64,000 nucleotides of DNA from the NCBI RefSeq assembly GCF_028290435.1, contig NZ_JAQGJV010000010.1, forward strand, positions 1 to 64,000, in the 5' to 3' direction. The position numbers were made by a program, and so were the translations under genes. Origin of the DNA: Devosia sp. (GTDB lineage Bacteria > Pseudomonadota > Alphaproteobacteria > Rhizobiales > Devosiaceae). This document shows positions 1-8,206 of this stretch, one piece after another; position 1 is the stretch's first letter, and each line of letters opens with the position of its first letter. The notes under the pieces were generated by a model that saw only the letters and a list, made by a program, of their open reading frames with translations, was not told the DNA's origin and did not search any database.

Positions 1-149
1 TTGGCTATTTGTGAAAATGGCCGGCAGGGTTGCAATCCCGTCCTCCCGTGTTCCCGCTCTTTGCAAGAATTCTTTGACGCCTTTCCAGGCTTCAAAGGGG
101 CTCCGCGCCAATGTTTGCGAGTTGTAACTCTGGAATAGAAAGGCGCTTC

Positions 150-557
150 ATGGCCCTCTATGAACATATCTTTCTGGCGCGGCAGGATGTTTCCGCCCAG
201 CAGGTCGAGGAATTGACCAACCAGCTGACCGAGATGCTCGTCAACGGCGGCGGCAAGGTTACCAAGAATGAATACTGGGGCGTCAAGACGCTCGCTTACC
301 GCATTCGCAAGAACCGCAAGGCGCATTATTCGCTGCTGAACATCGACGCTCCGCATTCGGCCGTGGCCGAAATGGAACGCCTGATGCGCATCAATGAAGA
401 CATCCTGCGCTTCATGACCGTGCGCGTGGACGAGCTGGAAGAAGGCCCGTCGGCAATGATGCAGAAGCGCGATCGCGACGACCGCGATGGCGGTGGCCGT
501 CCCGATCGTGGTGGCGACCGTTTTGGCGGCGGCGAACGCCGTCCGCGCCGTTTCTAA
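150..557 (+). CDS. rpsF: 30S ribosomal protein S6
   Basis: Small-subunit ribosomal protein that binds 16S rRNA as a heterodimer with S18. The start at [13 protein letters not shown] is chosen because it matches the family N-terminus and follows an AAAGG-type ribosome site; an in-frame ATG at 111 would add 13 residues with no family match. The 135 aa product has the S6 fold (about residues 1-95), then an Arg/Gly/Asp-rich tail ([16 protein letters not shown]) of the kind common in alphaproteobacterial S6. It is 17 bp upstream of rpsR, the usual operon partner. Confidence 0.97.
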   Translation: MALYEHIFLARQDVSAQQVEELTNQLTEMLVNGGGKVTKNEYWGVKTLAYRIRKNRKAHYSLLNIDAPHSAVAEMERLMRINEDILRFMTVRVDELEEGPSAMMQKRDRDDRDGGGRPDRGGDRFGGGERRPRRF

Positions 558-574
558 GATAAGGACCCAAAGCT

Positions 575-829
575 ATGGCAATTCGTGACCTAACTACCGC
601 CCAGGCCCGCCGTCCGTTCCAGCGCCGGCGCAAGACCTGCCCGTTCTCGGGCGAAGGCGCACCAAAGATCGACTACAAGGACGTGCGCCTGCTGAGCCGC
701 TACGTCTCCGAGCGCGGCAAGATTGTGCCAAGCCGCATCACTGCCGTTTCGGCGCTGAAGCAGCGTGAACTGGCTCGCGCGATCAAGCGTGCCCGCTTCA
801 TCGGCATCATGCCGTATGCCATCCAGTAA
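575..829 (+). CDS. rpsR: 30S ribosomal protein S18
   Basis: 84 aa small-subunit protein with the S18 signatures: an N-terminal basic stretch ([15 protein letters not shown]), the core [20 protein letters not shown] and the C-terminal [11 protein letters not shown]. It partners S6 on the platform of the 30S subunit. An AAGGACCC ribosome site lies just upstream, and the gene forms one operon with rpsF. Unlike several Hyphomicrobiales I know of, no DUF2232-type membrane protein gene sits between rpsR and rplI; a 233 bp structured spacer is there instead. Confidence 0.97.
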   Translation: MAIRDLTTAQARRPFQRRRKTCPFSGEGAPKIDYKDVRLLSRYVSERGKIVPSRITAVSALKQRELARAIKRARFIGIMPYAIQ

Positions 830-900
830 GTTCGCTGGGCTGGCGATCTAGCGGCGGTTCGCTGCGCTTCCGGTGCTCACGTACTTCAGTAAGCTCCGCT

Positions 901-976
901 CCGGTTCTCGCGAACCAGCACTATCTTATCCAGCCCAACGACTTTCTGTTCGGCCTACTGCCCCACGGCAGTGGCC
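901..976 (+). promoter_or_regulatory. structured spacer between rpsR and rplI
   Basis: The 233 bp between S18 and L9 holds no credible gene but has clear inverted repeats. GGTTC-TCGC-GAACC lies at about 903-916. A longer hairpin lies at 952-976, GGCC-t-ACTGCC-CCAC-GGCAGT-GGCC, ten pairs with one bulge. Two near-identical 17-nt direct repeats (GCGCTTCCGGTGCTCACG and CGCTCCGGTTCTCGCG) lie at about 867-915. A role as leader, processing site or attenuator for rplI is inference. Confidence 0.45.
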
Positions 977-1062
977 AGTGCTCTCAGGGGCACATCGTTG
1001 GGGTTTCGGATGGTCCGAGGCCCCTAACCACCCGAGGGTGGGACAGCCAAAGGAATATTGCT

Positions 1063-1635
1063 ATGAAAGTTATTCTGCTCGAGCGCATCGCGCGCACCGG
1101 TTCGATCGGCGACGAAGTCACCGTCAAGGACGGCTTTGCCCGTAACTTCCTCTTGCCCCAGGGCAAGGCACTCCGCGCTACGGAAGGCAATCGCGCCAAG
1201 TTTGCCGTCGAACGCGTCAATATCGAAAAGCGCAACGACGAACGCCGCAACGCAGCCGCCGGCATTGCCGAAGGCCTCAACGGCAAGACCGTCGTCATCA
1301 TCCGCCAGGCCGGCGAAACCGGCCAGCTCTACGGTTCGGTCGCATCGCGCGATATCGTGGAAGCACTGCAGGCTGATGGCTTCACGATCCAGCGTTCGCA
1401 GGTCGACCTCGCAGACCCGATCAAGTCGGTCGGCGTGCACACAGTGTCGCTGAACCTGCACTCGGAAGTGGCCGTGACCATCAAGGTCAACGTTGCCCGT
1501 TCCACCGACGAAGCATCGCGCCAGGATGCCGGCGAAGACATCACCGTGATCCAGTACGAACAAGACGAAGCCAGCGATTTCGCCGCCGGCCAGAAGGACG
1601 CCCAGCAGGACGACCGCTTCGACGACGAAGTCTGA
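1063..1635 (+). CDS. rplI: 50S ribosomal protein L9
   Basis: 190 aa large-subunit protein at the base of the L1 stalk. The N-terminal RNA-binding domain MKVILLERIARTGSIGDEVTVKDGFARNFLLPQGKA is diagnostic, followed by the long connecting helix (about 45-75) and the C-terminal domain (about 80-150). An acidic tail of about 40 residues (DEASDFAAGQKDAQQDDRFDDE) extends beyond the E. coli length, as is common in this order. An AAAGGAA ribosome site precedes the ATG. A strong terminator follows within 25 bp, closing the ribosomal operon. Confidence 0.97.
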   Translation: MKVILLERIARTGSIGDEVTVKDGFARNFLLPQGKALRATEGNRAKFAVERVNIEKRNDERRNAAAGIAEGLNGKTVVIIRQAGETGQLYGSVASRDIVEALQADGFTIQRSQVDLADPIKSVGVHTVSLNLHSEVAVTIKVNVARSTDEASRQDAGEDITVIQYEQDEASDFAAGQKDAQQDDRFDDEV

Positions 1636-1659
1636 TTTTTTGGGACTTATCGACTGAGA

Positions 1660-1684
1660 GGCCGGGCGCAAGCCCGGCCCTTTT
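1660..1684 (+). terminator. Rho-independent terminator of rpsF-rpsR-rplI
   Basis: Perfect hairpin GGCCGGGC-GCAA-GCCCGGCC with a GNRA tetraloop, followed by C and TTTT. It starts about 25 bp after the rplI stop. The convergent epoxide hydrolase gene ends at 1700, so the stem may serve both directions. Confidence 0.9.
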
Positions 1685-1699
1685 CGTTTGTGCCAGGCC

Positions 1700-2842
1700 T
1701 TAGAGGCCGGCAAAGAATTCGCGCACTTCACCAATCCAGATGCCGGGCACTTCCAGCACGGCATAATGGCCGCCTTCGTCCAGTTCGGTCCAGCGCACGA
1801 TGGTGTTGGACTGTTCGCCAAAGCGACGGATCGGCACTTCGTCATAGCCGAACACGGCCACGCCGGTGGGAACACCCGAATTCGCCTTGGGGCTCCAGGC
1901 CTCGGGATCATGGGCATTTTCGTAGTAGAGCCGCATCGAGGAAGCCGCCGTTCCGGTGAACCAGTAAACCAGCGCATTGGTAAGGAAGGCGTCGGCATCA
2001 ACCGCATTGGGCCGATCGCCAAAGCTAGTGAACAGGTCGCTGATCCAGGCCAAAAGGCCGATAGGCGAGTCGGAGACGGCATAGGCCAGGGACTGTGGAC
2101 GACTGGACTGGACGGCGTTGAAGCCGAAATGCTCGGCCATGAAGCGTTGCAGCCGCTGCACGCGGGCCAGTTCGCGCTCGTTGAACGTGGCGATGACCTC
2201 CGGTTCGATTGGCCCCATCGGGATGAAGCCCATGGTCGCGGCGTTCAGCTGGATGCCGATCACCTTTTCGGGCGCGATGCGGCCGATTTCAGGGCCGATG
2301 ATGGCCCCGGCGTCGCCGCCCTGCACGCCGAAGCGGGCGTAATCCAGACGGCTCATCAGCTCGATCAGCGCGCGAGCGATGCGGCCATTGTTCCAGCCGG
2401 CTTCCTTGGTGGGGCCGGAAAAACCAAAGCCAGGCAAGGATGGGATTACGACGTCGAAGGCATTCTCGGCTTTGCCGCCATGGGAGACAGGATCGGTCAA
2501 TGGGCCGATGACGCCGAGGAATTCGACGAACGAGCCCGGCCAGCCATGGATCAGCAGCAGCGGGGTAGCATTCGCCTCGGCCGATTTGACGTGGATGAAA
2601 TGCAGGTTCTGGCCATCGATGGTGGTGGTGAATTGGGGGTGCCGATTGATCGCGGCTTCCTGGGCGCGCCAATCGAACCCGGTGCGCAGGCGTGCGAGCA
2701 TGGTCTCGACATAGGAGAGCGCGGGCCCCTGCTCCCACCCATCGGTGGTGACGGAGGGAAGAACCGTCTGGGCCAAACGCGCCTTGAGATCATCGAGGGC
2801 AGCATCCGCGACGGCAATTTTGAACGGGGTAATGGTGGACAT
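1700..2842 (-). CDS. epoxide hydrolase (EHN-type alpha/beta hydrolase)
   Basis: 380 aa protein of the microsomal-type epoxide hydrolase family, which opens epoxides to diols. It has the N-terminal EHN domain (about residues 5-110) and an alpha/beta-hydrolase fold with the oxyanion motif HGWPGS (99-104). The nucleophile elbow GGDAGA places the nucleophilic Asp at 177, and the C-terminal catalytic His lies in GGHYAVLE. No signal peptide is seen, so it is probably cytoplasmic. An AraC-type gene lies 97 bp upstream on the same strand and is a candidate regulator. The natural substrate cannot be told from sequence. Confidence 0.88.
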   Translation of the reverse strand: MSTITPFKIAVADAALDDLKARLAQTVLPSVTTDGWEQGPALSYVETMLARLRTGFDWRAQEAAINRHPQFTTTIDGQNLHFIHVKSAEANATPLLLIHGWPGSFVEFLGVIGPLTDPVSHGGKAENAFDVVIPSLPGFGFSGPTKEAGWNNGRIARALIELMSRLDYARFGVQGGDAGAIIGPEIGRIAPEKVIGIQLNAATMGFIPMGPIEPEVIATFNERELARVQRLQRFMAEHFGFNAVQSSRPQSLAYAVSDSPIGLLAWISDLFTSFGDRPNAVDADAFLTNALVYWFTGTAASSMRLYYENAHDPEAWSPKANSGVPTGVAVFGYDEVPIRRFGEQSNTIVRWTELDEGGHYAVLEVPGIWIGEVREFFAGL

Positions 2843-2939
2843 TCTCGTTCTCCTGATTGGGTTTAGGTGAGATCGAGCTCACCGGGCCCCCTTGTTCTAG
2901 CCAGCGCGGCCGGATCAGGATTGAAGAAATCCGACAGTT

Positions 2940-3614
2940 TCAGGGTGGCGCGCCCGTGGCGATGGCGCGCGGAGTCTGGCCCATGAAGGCCTTGAGCGAG
3001 CGGATCATGTGGGGCTGGTCGGAATAGCCGAGCGCGAAAGCGACATCGGCGGCGAGGCCGCCAGCCTGCAGCAGAGACATGGCCTTGCGGGCGCGCTCGA
3101 TCTGGGTGAAGCCCTTGTAGGTCAGGCCGGTGGTGCGCAGGAAATGACGCTGCAAGGTCCGCTCCGACATGGCCATCGGCTTGCCTTGCACGACCGACGA
3201 GACCGCCGCATTGGTTTCGACGATCTCGGCGCGGGCCAGCCGCTGGATAAAGCCATCCACATTGGCGAAATTGGGAATTTCCACCACGTCGGTGCCGATC
3301 CAGAAGCGGTCCTGGCCGATCATTGGCATCAGCACGCCCTCGTCGCGCATCCGCTCCCCCGGCATCAAAGGCATGAAACTATCCGGGTTGAAGGAGATGG
3401 AGAGAATTTCATCGCCAGGGTCGGCGATATAGGTCACTGGCCTGGTGGTCATCCCCGTGCGGAGGACCATGAGCCGATCGCGGCGTTTGAGGACCGCAAT
3501 GTCCCAGCAGCCGTCGGGCAGGATCGCCATCTGGCTGGCTTCGGTAAAGGTGGTGAGGCTGACGTCGCGAACCAGGGGCGACACGAGGCCTGTGGCATGC
3601 GTTACAATGGGCAT
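2940..3614 (-). CDS. AraC-family transcriptional regulator
   Basis: 224 aa. The C-terminal part (about 120-218) is an AraC double helix-turn-helix: SERTLQRHFLRTTGLTYKGFTQIERARKAMSLL, then ADVAFALGYSDQPHMIRSLKAFMGQTPR. The N-terminal half is a short beta-rich region without a recognisable effector motif; it resembles the DUF6597-like domain of small AraC proteins, a weak assignment. It lies immediately upstream of and co-directional with the epoxide hydrolase and divergent from dnaB. Control of the hydrolase is inferred from position only. Confidence 0.85.
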   Translation of the reverse strand: MPIVTHATGLVSPLVRDVSLTTFTEASQMAILPDGCWDIAVLKRRDRLMVLRTGMTTRPVTYIADPGDEILSISFNPDSFMPLMPGERMRDEGVLMPMIGQDRFWIGTDVVEIPNFANVDGFIQRLARAEIVETNAAVSSVVQGKPMAMSERTLQRHFLRTTGLTYKGFTQIERARKAMSLLQAGGLAADVAFALGYSDQPHMIRSLKAFMGQTPRAIATGAPP

Positions 3615-3777
3615 GGTCGGCGCGCTATCCCAGTTGCGGGCGCCACATCATCGGCGTTCGGCGGTCGCCTGTCCACCGCCCCGCGGGAAAGGCGCCCTGC
3701 CCGGTCTTGGGAAACAGGCGCGACTCGGTCATTTTGCTGCCTTGAGCATATGCAAAACAAAATGCGAACATTCCCCG

Positions 3778-3873
3778 TTGTCCACACAGTTCACAGGGGC
3801 CATTCGCACAACGTTAACCGTGCGGCAGGTAGGTCGAGACTCGTGATCAACCCCCGTGGTTAAGAAACGTTAA
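3778..3873 (+). promoter_or_regulatory. candidate DnaA box and paired TTAA sites upstream of dnaB
   Basis: Within the 276 bp ahead of dnaB, TTGTCCACA at 3778-3786 differs at one base from the DnaA box TTATCCACA. GTTAAC occurs at about 3813-3818. TTAA-GAAACG-TTAA lies at 3860-3873, 18 bp before the start codon; it resembles a CtrA site (TTAA-N7-TTAA) but with a 6 bp spacer. The sequences are seen; factor binding is inference. Confidence 0.4.
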
Positions 3874-3890
3874 CTTTCACCCCGAGGCAC

Positions 3891-5378
3891 ATGATGGCTG
3901 AAATCGCACGGCTTCATCCCGCGGAGGACAAGTCCTTCCGCCTCGCTCCGCACAACGTTGAGGCTGAGCAGGCGCTGCTGGGCGCCGTTCTCGTCAATAA
4001 CGAAGCGTTTTACCGGGTCTCAGATTTTCTCGAACCCATCCATTTCTACGAGCCGATTCACCGTGAAATCTATGAGGTGATCGGCAAGTTCGTGCGCGCC
4101 GGCAAATCGGCCGATCCGATTACCATCAAGACGCACCTGCCCGAAAACCTGCTCGCCGACATGACCATGGCGCAGTATCTGGCGCGCCTGGCGGCTGAGG
4201 CCACGACGGTTCTGAACGCCGCCGACTATGGCCGCATGATCCACGACCTGGCGCTGCGGCGCTCGCTGATTCTGATCGGCGAGGAGATGGTGTCGACGGC
4301 ATACGAGTCCGAGGTCGACGTCACGCCGGAAAAGCAGATCGAGGAGGTCGAAGGCGCCCTGTTTCAACTAGCGGAAAAAGGGCGTTACGACGGCGGCTTC
4401 CAGCCGTTCAATGCCGCGCTGAAAGATGCGATCCAGATGGCCGGCGAAGCCTATGGGCGCGACGGCTCGCTCTCGGGAACCTCAACCGGGTTGACCGATC
4501 TCGACCGGTTGATGGGCGGCTTGCAGCGCAGCGATTTGATCATTCTGGCGGCACGCCCTGCAATGGGCAAGACGGCGCTCGTGACCAATATCGCCTTCCA
4601 TGTCGCCAAGGCGTGGAAGGGCGACGTGACGCCGGATGGGCATCGCAAGACCGTTGATGGCGGGATCGTTGGCTTCTTCAGCCTGGAAATGAGTTCCGAA
4701 CAGCTCGCCACGCGTATTCTGGCCGAGCAGGCGCAGATTTCATCGTCCGACATTCGGCGCGGCAATATCCACGAAAGCCAGTTCGCCAAGCTGGTGGACA
4801 CGTCCAACCTGATGGCGCAAATGCCGCTCTATATCGACGACACCGGCGGTATCAGCGTGGCGCAGCTCGCGGCGCGGGCGCGGCGGCTGAAGCGGCAGAA
4901 GGGGCTGGACCTGCTGGTGGTAGACTATCTGCAATTGCTGTCGGGGTCGTCCAAAGCCTCCAGCCAGAACCGCGTTCAGGAACTGACCGAAATCACCACC
5001 ACGCTCAAGGCATTGGCCAAGGAGCTGGAAGTGCCGATCATTGCGCTGAGCCAGCTCTCGCGTCAGGTCGAAAATCGCGACGACAAGCATCCACAACTGG
5101 CGGATCTGCGCGAATCGGGCTCTATCGAGCAGGACGCCGACGTGGTGATGTTTGTTTACCGGGAAGAGTATTATCTCAAGAACAAGGAGCCCAAGGAGGG
5201 CTCGCCCGAACATTTGACGTGGCAAGGGGAAATGGACAAGGTGCACGGCAAGGCCGAAGTGATCATCGGCAAACAGCGCCACGGTCCTACCGGTACGGTG
5301 CAGCTATCGTTCGAGGCGCAATTCACGCGCTTCGGCAATCTGGCACGCACCGACTATCTGCCTGAGCGCATGGAGTAA
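3891..5378 (+). CDS. dnaB: replicative DNA helicase
   Basis: 495 aa hexameric 5'-3' helicase that unwinds DNA ahead of the replisome. The N-terminal DnaB domain (about 20-125, starting LAPHNVEAEQALLGAVL) is followed by the RecA-like C-terminal domain with Walker A ARPAMGKTA (221-229). Walker B LLVVDYLQLL lies at 341-350, the H4-type region at LRESGSIEQDADVVMFVYR, and the C-terminal arginine region at IIGKQRHGPTGTVQLSFEAQFTRF. No intein is present. ATG-ATG gives two possible starts one codon apart. It is 1 bp from alr, so the two are probably co-transcribed. Confidence 0.97.
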   Translation: MMAEIARLHPAEDKSFRLAPHNVEAEQALLGAVLVNNEAFYRVSDFLEPIHFYEPIHREIYEVIGKFVRAGKSADPITIKTHLPENLLADMTMAQYLARLAAEATTVLNAADYGRMIHDLALRRSLILIGEEMVSTAYESEVDVTPEKQIEEVEGALFQLAEKGRYDGGFQPFNAALKDAIQMAGEAYGRDGSLSGTSTGLTDLDRLMGGLQRSDLIILAARPAMGKTALVTNIAFHVAKAWKGDVTPDGHRKTVDGGIVGFFSLEMSSEQLATRILAEQAQISSSDIRRGNIHESQFAKLVDTSNLMAQMPLYIDDTGGISVAQLAARARRLKRQKGLDLLVVDYLQLLSGSSKASSQNRVQELTEITTTLKALAKELEVPIIALSQLSRQVENRDDKHPQLADLRESGSIEQDADVVMFVYREEYYLKNKEPKEGSPEHLTWQGEMDKVHGKAEVIIGKQRHGPTGTVQLSFEAQFTRFGNLARTDYLPERME

Positions 5379-5379
5379 T

Positions 5380-6504
5380 ATGAGCGTCACGTCTGGCCTG
5401 GGGGGCCTGCTCAGCATCGATCTGGGGGCATTGGCCCGCAATTGGCGTGCGCTCGACAAGGTCAGCGCAGGCGCGCTCACGGGCGCGGTGGTCAAGGCCG
5501 ACGCCTATGGCACCGGCATCGCGCCGTCGAGTAAGGCGCTCTATGCGGCGGGGGCGCGGTTTTTCTTTGTCGCCACGCCGGACGAGGCCATCGCGGTGCG
5601 CAGTGCCCTGCCCGACGCGCATATTTTCGTGCTGGGCGGGCTCTATCCCGGCGCGGCCAACCTCTATGTGCGGCAGAATCTGATGCCCGTCATCGGCTCG
5701 ATGCCGATGCTGGAGGAATGGCTGGCCAAGTGCCTCGAACGCAACGAGGCCTATGCGTCCGCCTTCCATTTCGACACCGGCATGAACCGGCTGGGTTTCC
5801 GCCTCAACGAGGCGAGTCTGGTCAAACAGCGCATCGAAACGCTGGGCTATGCGCCGCAGATGATCATGAGCCACCTGGCGTGTGCGGATCAGCCCAATCA
5901 CGAAAAGAACCGCACGCAATTGGCGCTGTTCGGCTCAGTGATGGCGCAGTTTCCCGGCATTCCGGCCTCGCTGGCCAATTCGGCTGGACTGATGACCGGG
6001 CGCGATTATCATTTCCAGATGGTGCGGCCGGGTATCGCACTTTATGGCGGCCGCGCGGTCGTCGGACGCAAGAACCCAATGGCGCCGGTTGTGACGCTGC
6101 ATGTGCCGATCCTGCAGGTCAAGGAAGCGCGCACCGGTGAAACCGTAGGTTACGGCGCCAACTATACGCTGGCGCGCGATAGCCGGCTGGCCATCATTGC
6201 CTATGGTTATGCCGACGGTTTCCTGCGGTCGGCCTCGGGCTCCAATACTCGGCCGGGCGCTAAAGTGGTGGTCAACGGGCGGCTTTGCCCGGTGCTGGGG
6301 CGGATATCGATGGATACCAGCATCGTTGACGTGACCGAACTGGGCGACAACCTGCCCAAGCCCGGCGAGGGCGTCGAAGTGCTGGGCCCCACGCTCGGCG
6401 TGGACGACCAGGCCGATTCGGCGGGTACCATCGGCTACGAAATCCTGACCTCGCTCAAAGGGCGGTACACCCGCAATTATGTCGGCGACGGCAATCTCGG
6501 CTAG
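5380..6504 (+). CDS. alr: alanine racemase
   Basis: 374 aa PLP enzyme interconverting L- and D-alanine for peptidoglycan. The PLP lysine is K39 in AVVKADAYGTG, and the N-terminal TIM barrel spans about residues 10-230. The second catalytic residue is a Tyr (about Y258) in ETVGYGANY, and the C-terminal beta domain carries RISMDTSIVDV. Start and dnaB stop are separated by one base (TAATATG). Immediately after its stop a LexA-type box and promoter for radA begin, so transcription of radA can restart there. Confidence 0.95.
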   Translation: MSVTSGLGGLLSIDLGALARNWRALDKVSAGALTGAVVKADAYGTGIAPSSKALYAAGARFFFVATPDEAIAVRSALPDAHIFVLGGLYPGAANLYVRQNLMPVIGSMPMLEEWLAKCLERNEAYASAFHFDTGMNRLGFRLNEASLVKQRIETLGYAPQMIMSHLACADQPNHEKNRTQLALFGSVMAQFPGIPASLANSAGLMTGRDYHFQMVRPGIALYGGRAVVGRKNPMAPVVTLHVPILQVKEARTGETVGYGANYTLARDSRLAIIAYGYADGFLRSASGSNTRPGAKVVVNGRLCPVLGRISMDTSIVDVTELGDNLPKPGEGVEVLGPTLGVDDQADSAGTIGYEILTSLKGRYTRNYVGDGNLG

Positions 6505-6505
6505 T

Positions 6506-6548
6506 GTTCGCTATTTGTTCTTGATACGCCGAACGCTATGTGCATAAT
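6506..6548 (+). promoter_or_regulatory. SOS-type promoter: LexA box plus sigma70-like promoter for radA
   Basis: GTTC-GCTATTT-GTTC at 6506-6520 is an exact match to the alphaproteobacterial LexA box GTTC-N7-GTTC. It abuts a -35 TTGATA (6521-6526), followed by a 16 bp spacer and a -10 CATAAT (6543-6548). The predicted start is near 6555, giving a leader of about 115 nt before radA. The box is seen directly; LexA binding is inferred from the known consensus. Confidence 0.7.
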
Positions 6549-6557
6549 CGCTGCTGT

Positions 6558-6625
6558 CATTCCCGCATAGGCGGACATCCACTCGCGGCGCCAGCGGTGG
6601 ACGGATTTCAGCCTTTGCGGGAATG
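6558..6625 (+). repeat. inverted repeat in the radA leader
   Basis: CATTCCCGCA (6558-6567) and TGCGGGAATG (6616-6625) are perfect 10 bp inverted arms around a 48 bp middle. The TCATTCCCGC wording is that of a dispersed intergenic repeat seen in many proteobacteria. It lies between the SOS-type promoter and the radA start codon, so it would fold in the mRNA leader. Confidence 0.6.
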
Positions 6626-6669
6626 GCACCAGCACCCGCGCCTTCTCGCTGCATGCGTCAGGAAGACAA

Positions 6670-8073
6670 TTGGCCAAATCCCGCTCGTCCTTCATCTGCC
6701 AGGCCTGCGGCGCCGTCACGTCGCGCTGGCAGGGCCGTTGCGATGCGTGCGGGGACTGGAACACCATTGTCGAGGAACTGACCGATAGCGGGGTCGGCGC
6801 GGGTCCGAAATCGGCCAAGGCGGGTGGCAAGGCGGCCAATCTGGTGCCGCTGTCGGGGGAAACCGAGAGCGCGGCGCGGGTAGTCAGCGGCATTGCCGAG
6901 CTGGACCGGGTGACCGGTGGTGGCTTCGTGATGGGGTCGGCGCTGCTCTTTGCGGGCGATCCGGGCATCGGCAAATCGACGCTGCTTCTTCAGGCTGCGG
7001 CGGCTTTGGCCAATCGCGGCAAGCGCGTGGTCTATGTGTCGGGCGAAGAGGCCGTCGCGCAGGTACGGCTGCGAGCCCAGCGGCTGGGGCTAAGTGAAGC
7101 CGAAGTGCTGCTGGCTGCCGAGACCAATGTGGAGATCATTCTGGCGACGCTGGAGAACGGCGCGCCGCCGGACCTCGTGATCATCGATTCGATCCAGACG
7201 CTGTGGACTGACAGGGTGGACAGCGCGCCGGGGACGGTGACGCAGGTGCGCACTTCGGCGCAGGCCCTGACGCGGTTCGCCAAAAAGAGCGGCGCGGCAG
7301 TGGTGCTGGTCGGGCATGTGACCAAGGACGGGCAGATCGCCGGGCCCCGCGTCGTCGAGCACATGGTGGATGCGGTGCTGTATTTCGAGGGCGATTCGAG
7401 CCACACGTTCCGGATTTTACGCGGTGTCAAAAATCGCTATGGCGCTACGGACGAGATCGGCGTGTTCGAAATGACGGCTTTGGGCCTGGCCCAGGTCGCC
7501 AATCCATCGGCGCTGTTCCTCGACCAGCGCGACGAAGGCGCGGCCGGCTCGGCGGTGTTTGCCGGCATGGAGGGTACGCGGCCCCTGCTGATCGAAATCC
7601 AGGCGCTGGTGGCGCCCTCCCCGCTCGGCACGCCGCGACGAGCTGTCGTGGGCTGGGATTCTTCGCGGCTTTCGATGGTGCTGGCGGTGCTGGAGACGCG
7701 CTGCGGTGTGCGTATCGGCGCCAATGACATCTACCTCAATGTCGCTGGCGGCTTGAAGATCAATGAGCCCGCGGCGGACCTGGCAGTGGCGGCGGCGTTG
7801 ATTTCCTCGCTGACCGGTTCGCCCCTGCCGTCGGAGTCGGTGTATTTCGGCGAGATCTCGCTGGCGGGCGGCATTCGCCCGGTGGTGCATGGGTCATTGC
7901 GGCTACGCGAGGCGCATAAGCTGGGGTTCAAATCGGTGTCGACCGGACGGCTCAGCGCGGCGGACCGTAATAGCGGGCTGGAGGTGTCGGAGTTCACCAA
8001 CCTGGCGGACCTGGTGGGCCGGATCGCCGCCAAGGGGCAGAAGCCGGCGGCGAAGGTGGACGAATGGGCCTGA
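6670..8073 (+). CDS. radA: DNA repair protein RadA
   Basis: 467 aa RecA-like ATPase/helicase that promotes branch migration and processing of recombination intermediates. In order: a C4 zinc finger (C10-x2-C13, C24-x2-C27), Walker A GDPGIGKST (96-104), Walker B VIIDSIQTLW (about 171-180), the RadA motif KNRYG (255-259; KNRFG in most homologues) and a Lon-protease-like C-terminal domain (about 290-455). The start is a TTG behind GGAAG. A LexA box and promoter upstream point to damage induction. It heads the radA-cvpA-purF run. Confidence 0.95.
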   Translation: MAKSRSSFICQACGAVTSRWQGRCDACGDWNTIVEELTDSGVGAGPKSAKAGGKAANLVPLSGETESAARVVSGIAELDRVTGGGFVMGSALLFAGDPGIGKSTLLLQAAAALANRGKRVVYVSGEEAVAQVRLRAQRLGLSEAEVLLAAETNVEIILATLENGAPPDLVIIDSIQTLWTDRVDSAPGTVTQVRTSAQALTRFAKKSGAAVVLVGHVTKDGQIAGPRVVEHMVDAVLYFEGDSSHTFRILRGVKNRYGATDEIGVFEMTALGLAQVANPSALFLDQRDEGAAGSAVFAGMEGTRPLLIEIQALVAPSPLGTPRRAVVGWDSSRLSMVLAVLETRCGVRIGANDIYLNVAGGLKINEPAADLAVAAALISSLTGSPLPSESVYFGEISLAGGIRPVVHGSLRLREAHKLGFKSVSTGRLSAADRNSGLEVSEFTNLADLVGRIAAKGQKPAAKVDEWA

Positions 8074-8206
8074 GCGTAACTCCTCAGCATGCTTTCTGGG
8101 AACATTGGCCGTGCAGGGCCCGCGCGCCCTTGGCAGCGGCGGCTAAAGCGGCTAAACGAAGCGCCATATGGGGCTCTGGGCCTCTTCTGGAGCTGGCGAA
8201 ACCATC

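Noticed and set aside
1688-2866. 392-codon open frame on the plus strand
   Set aside because: Antisense to the epoxide hydrolase, which has all catalytic motifs; no ribosome site or family match.
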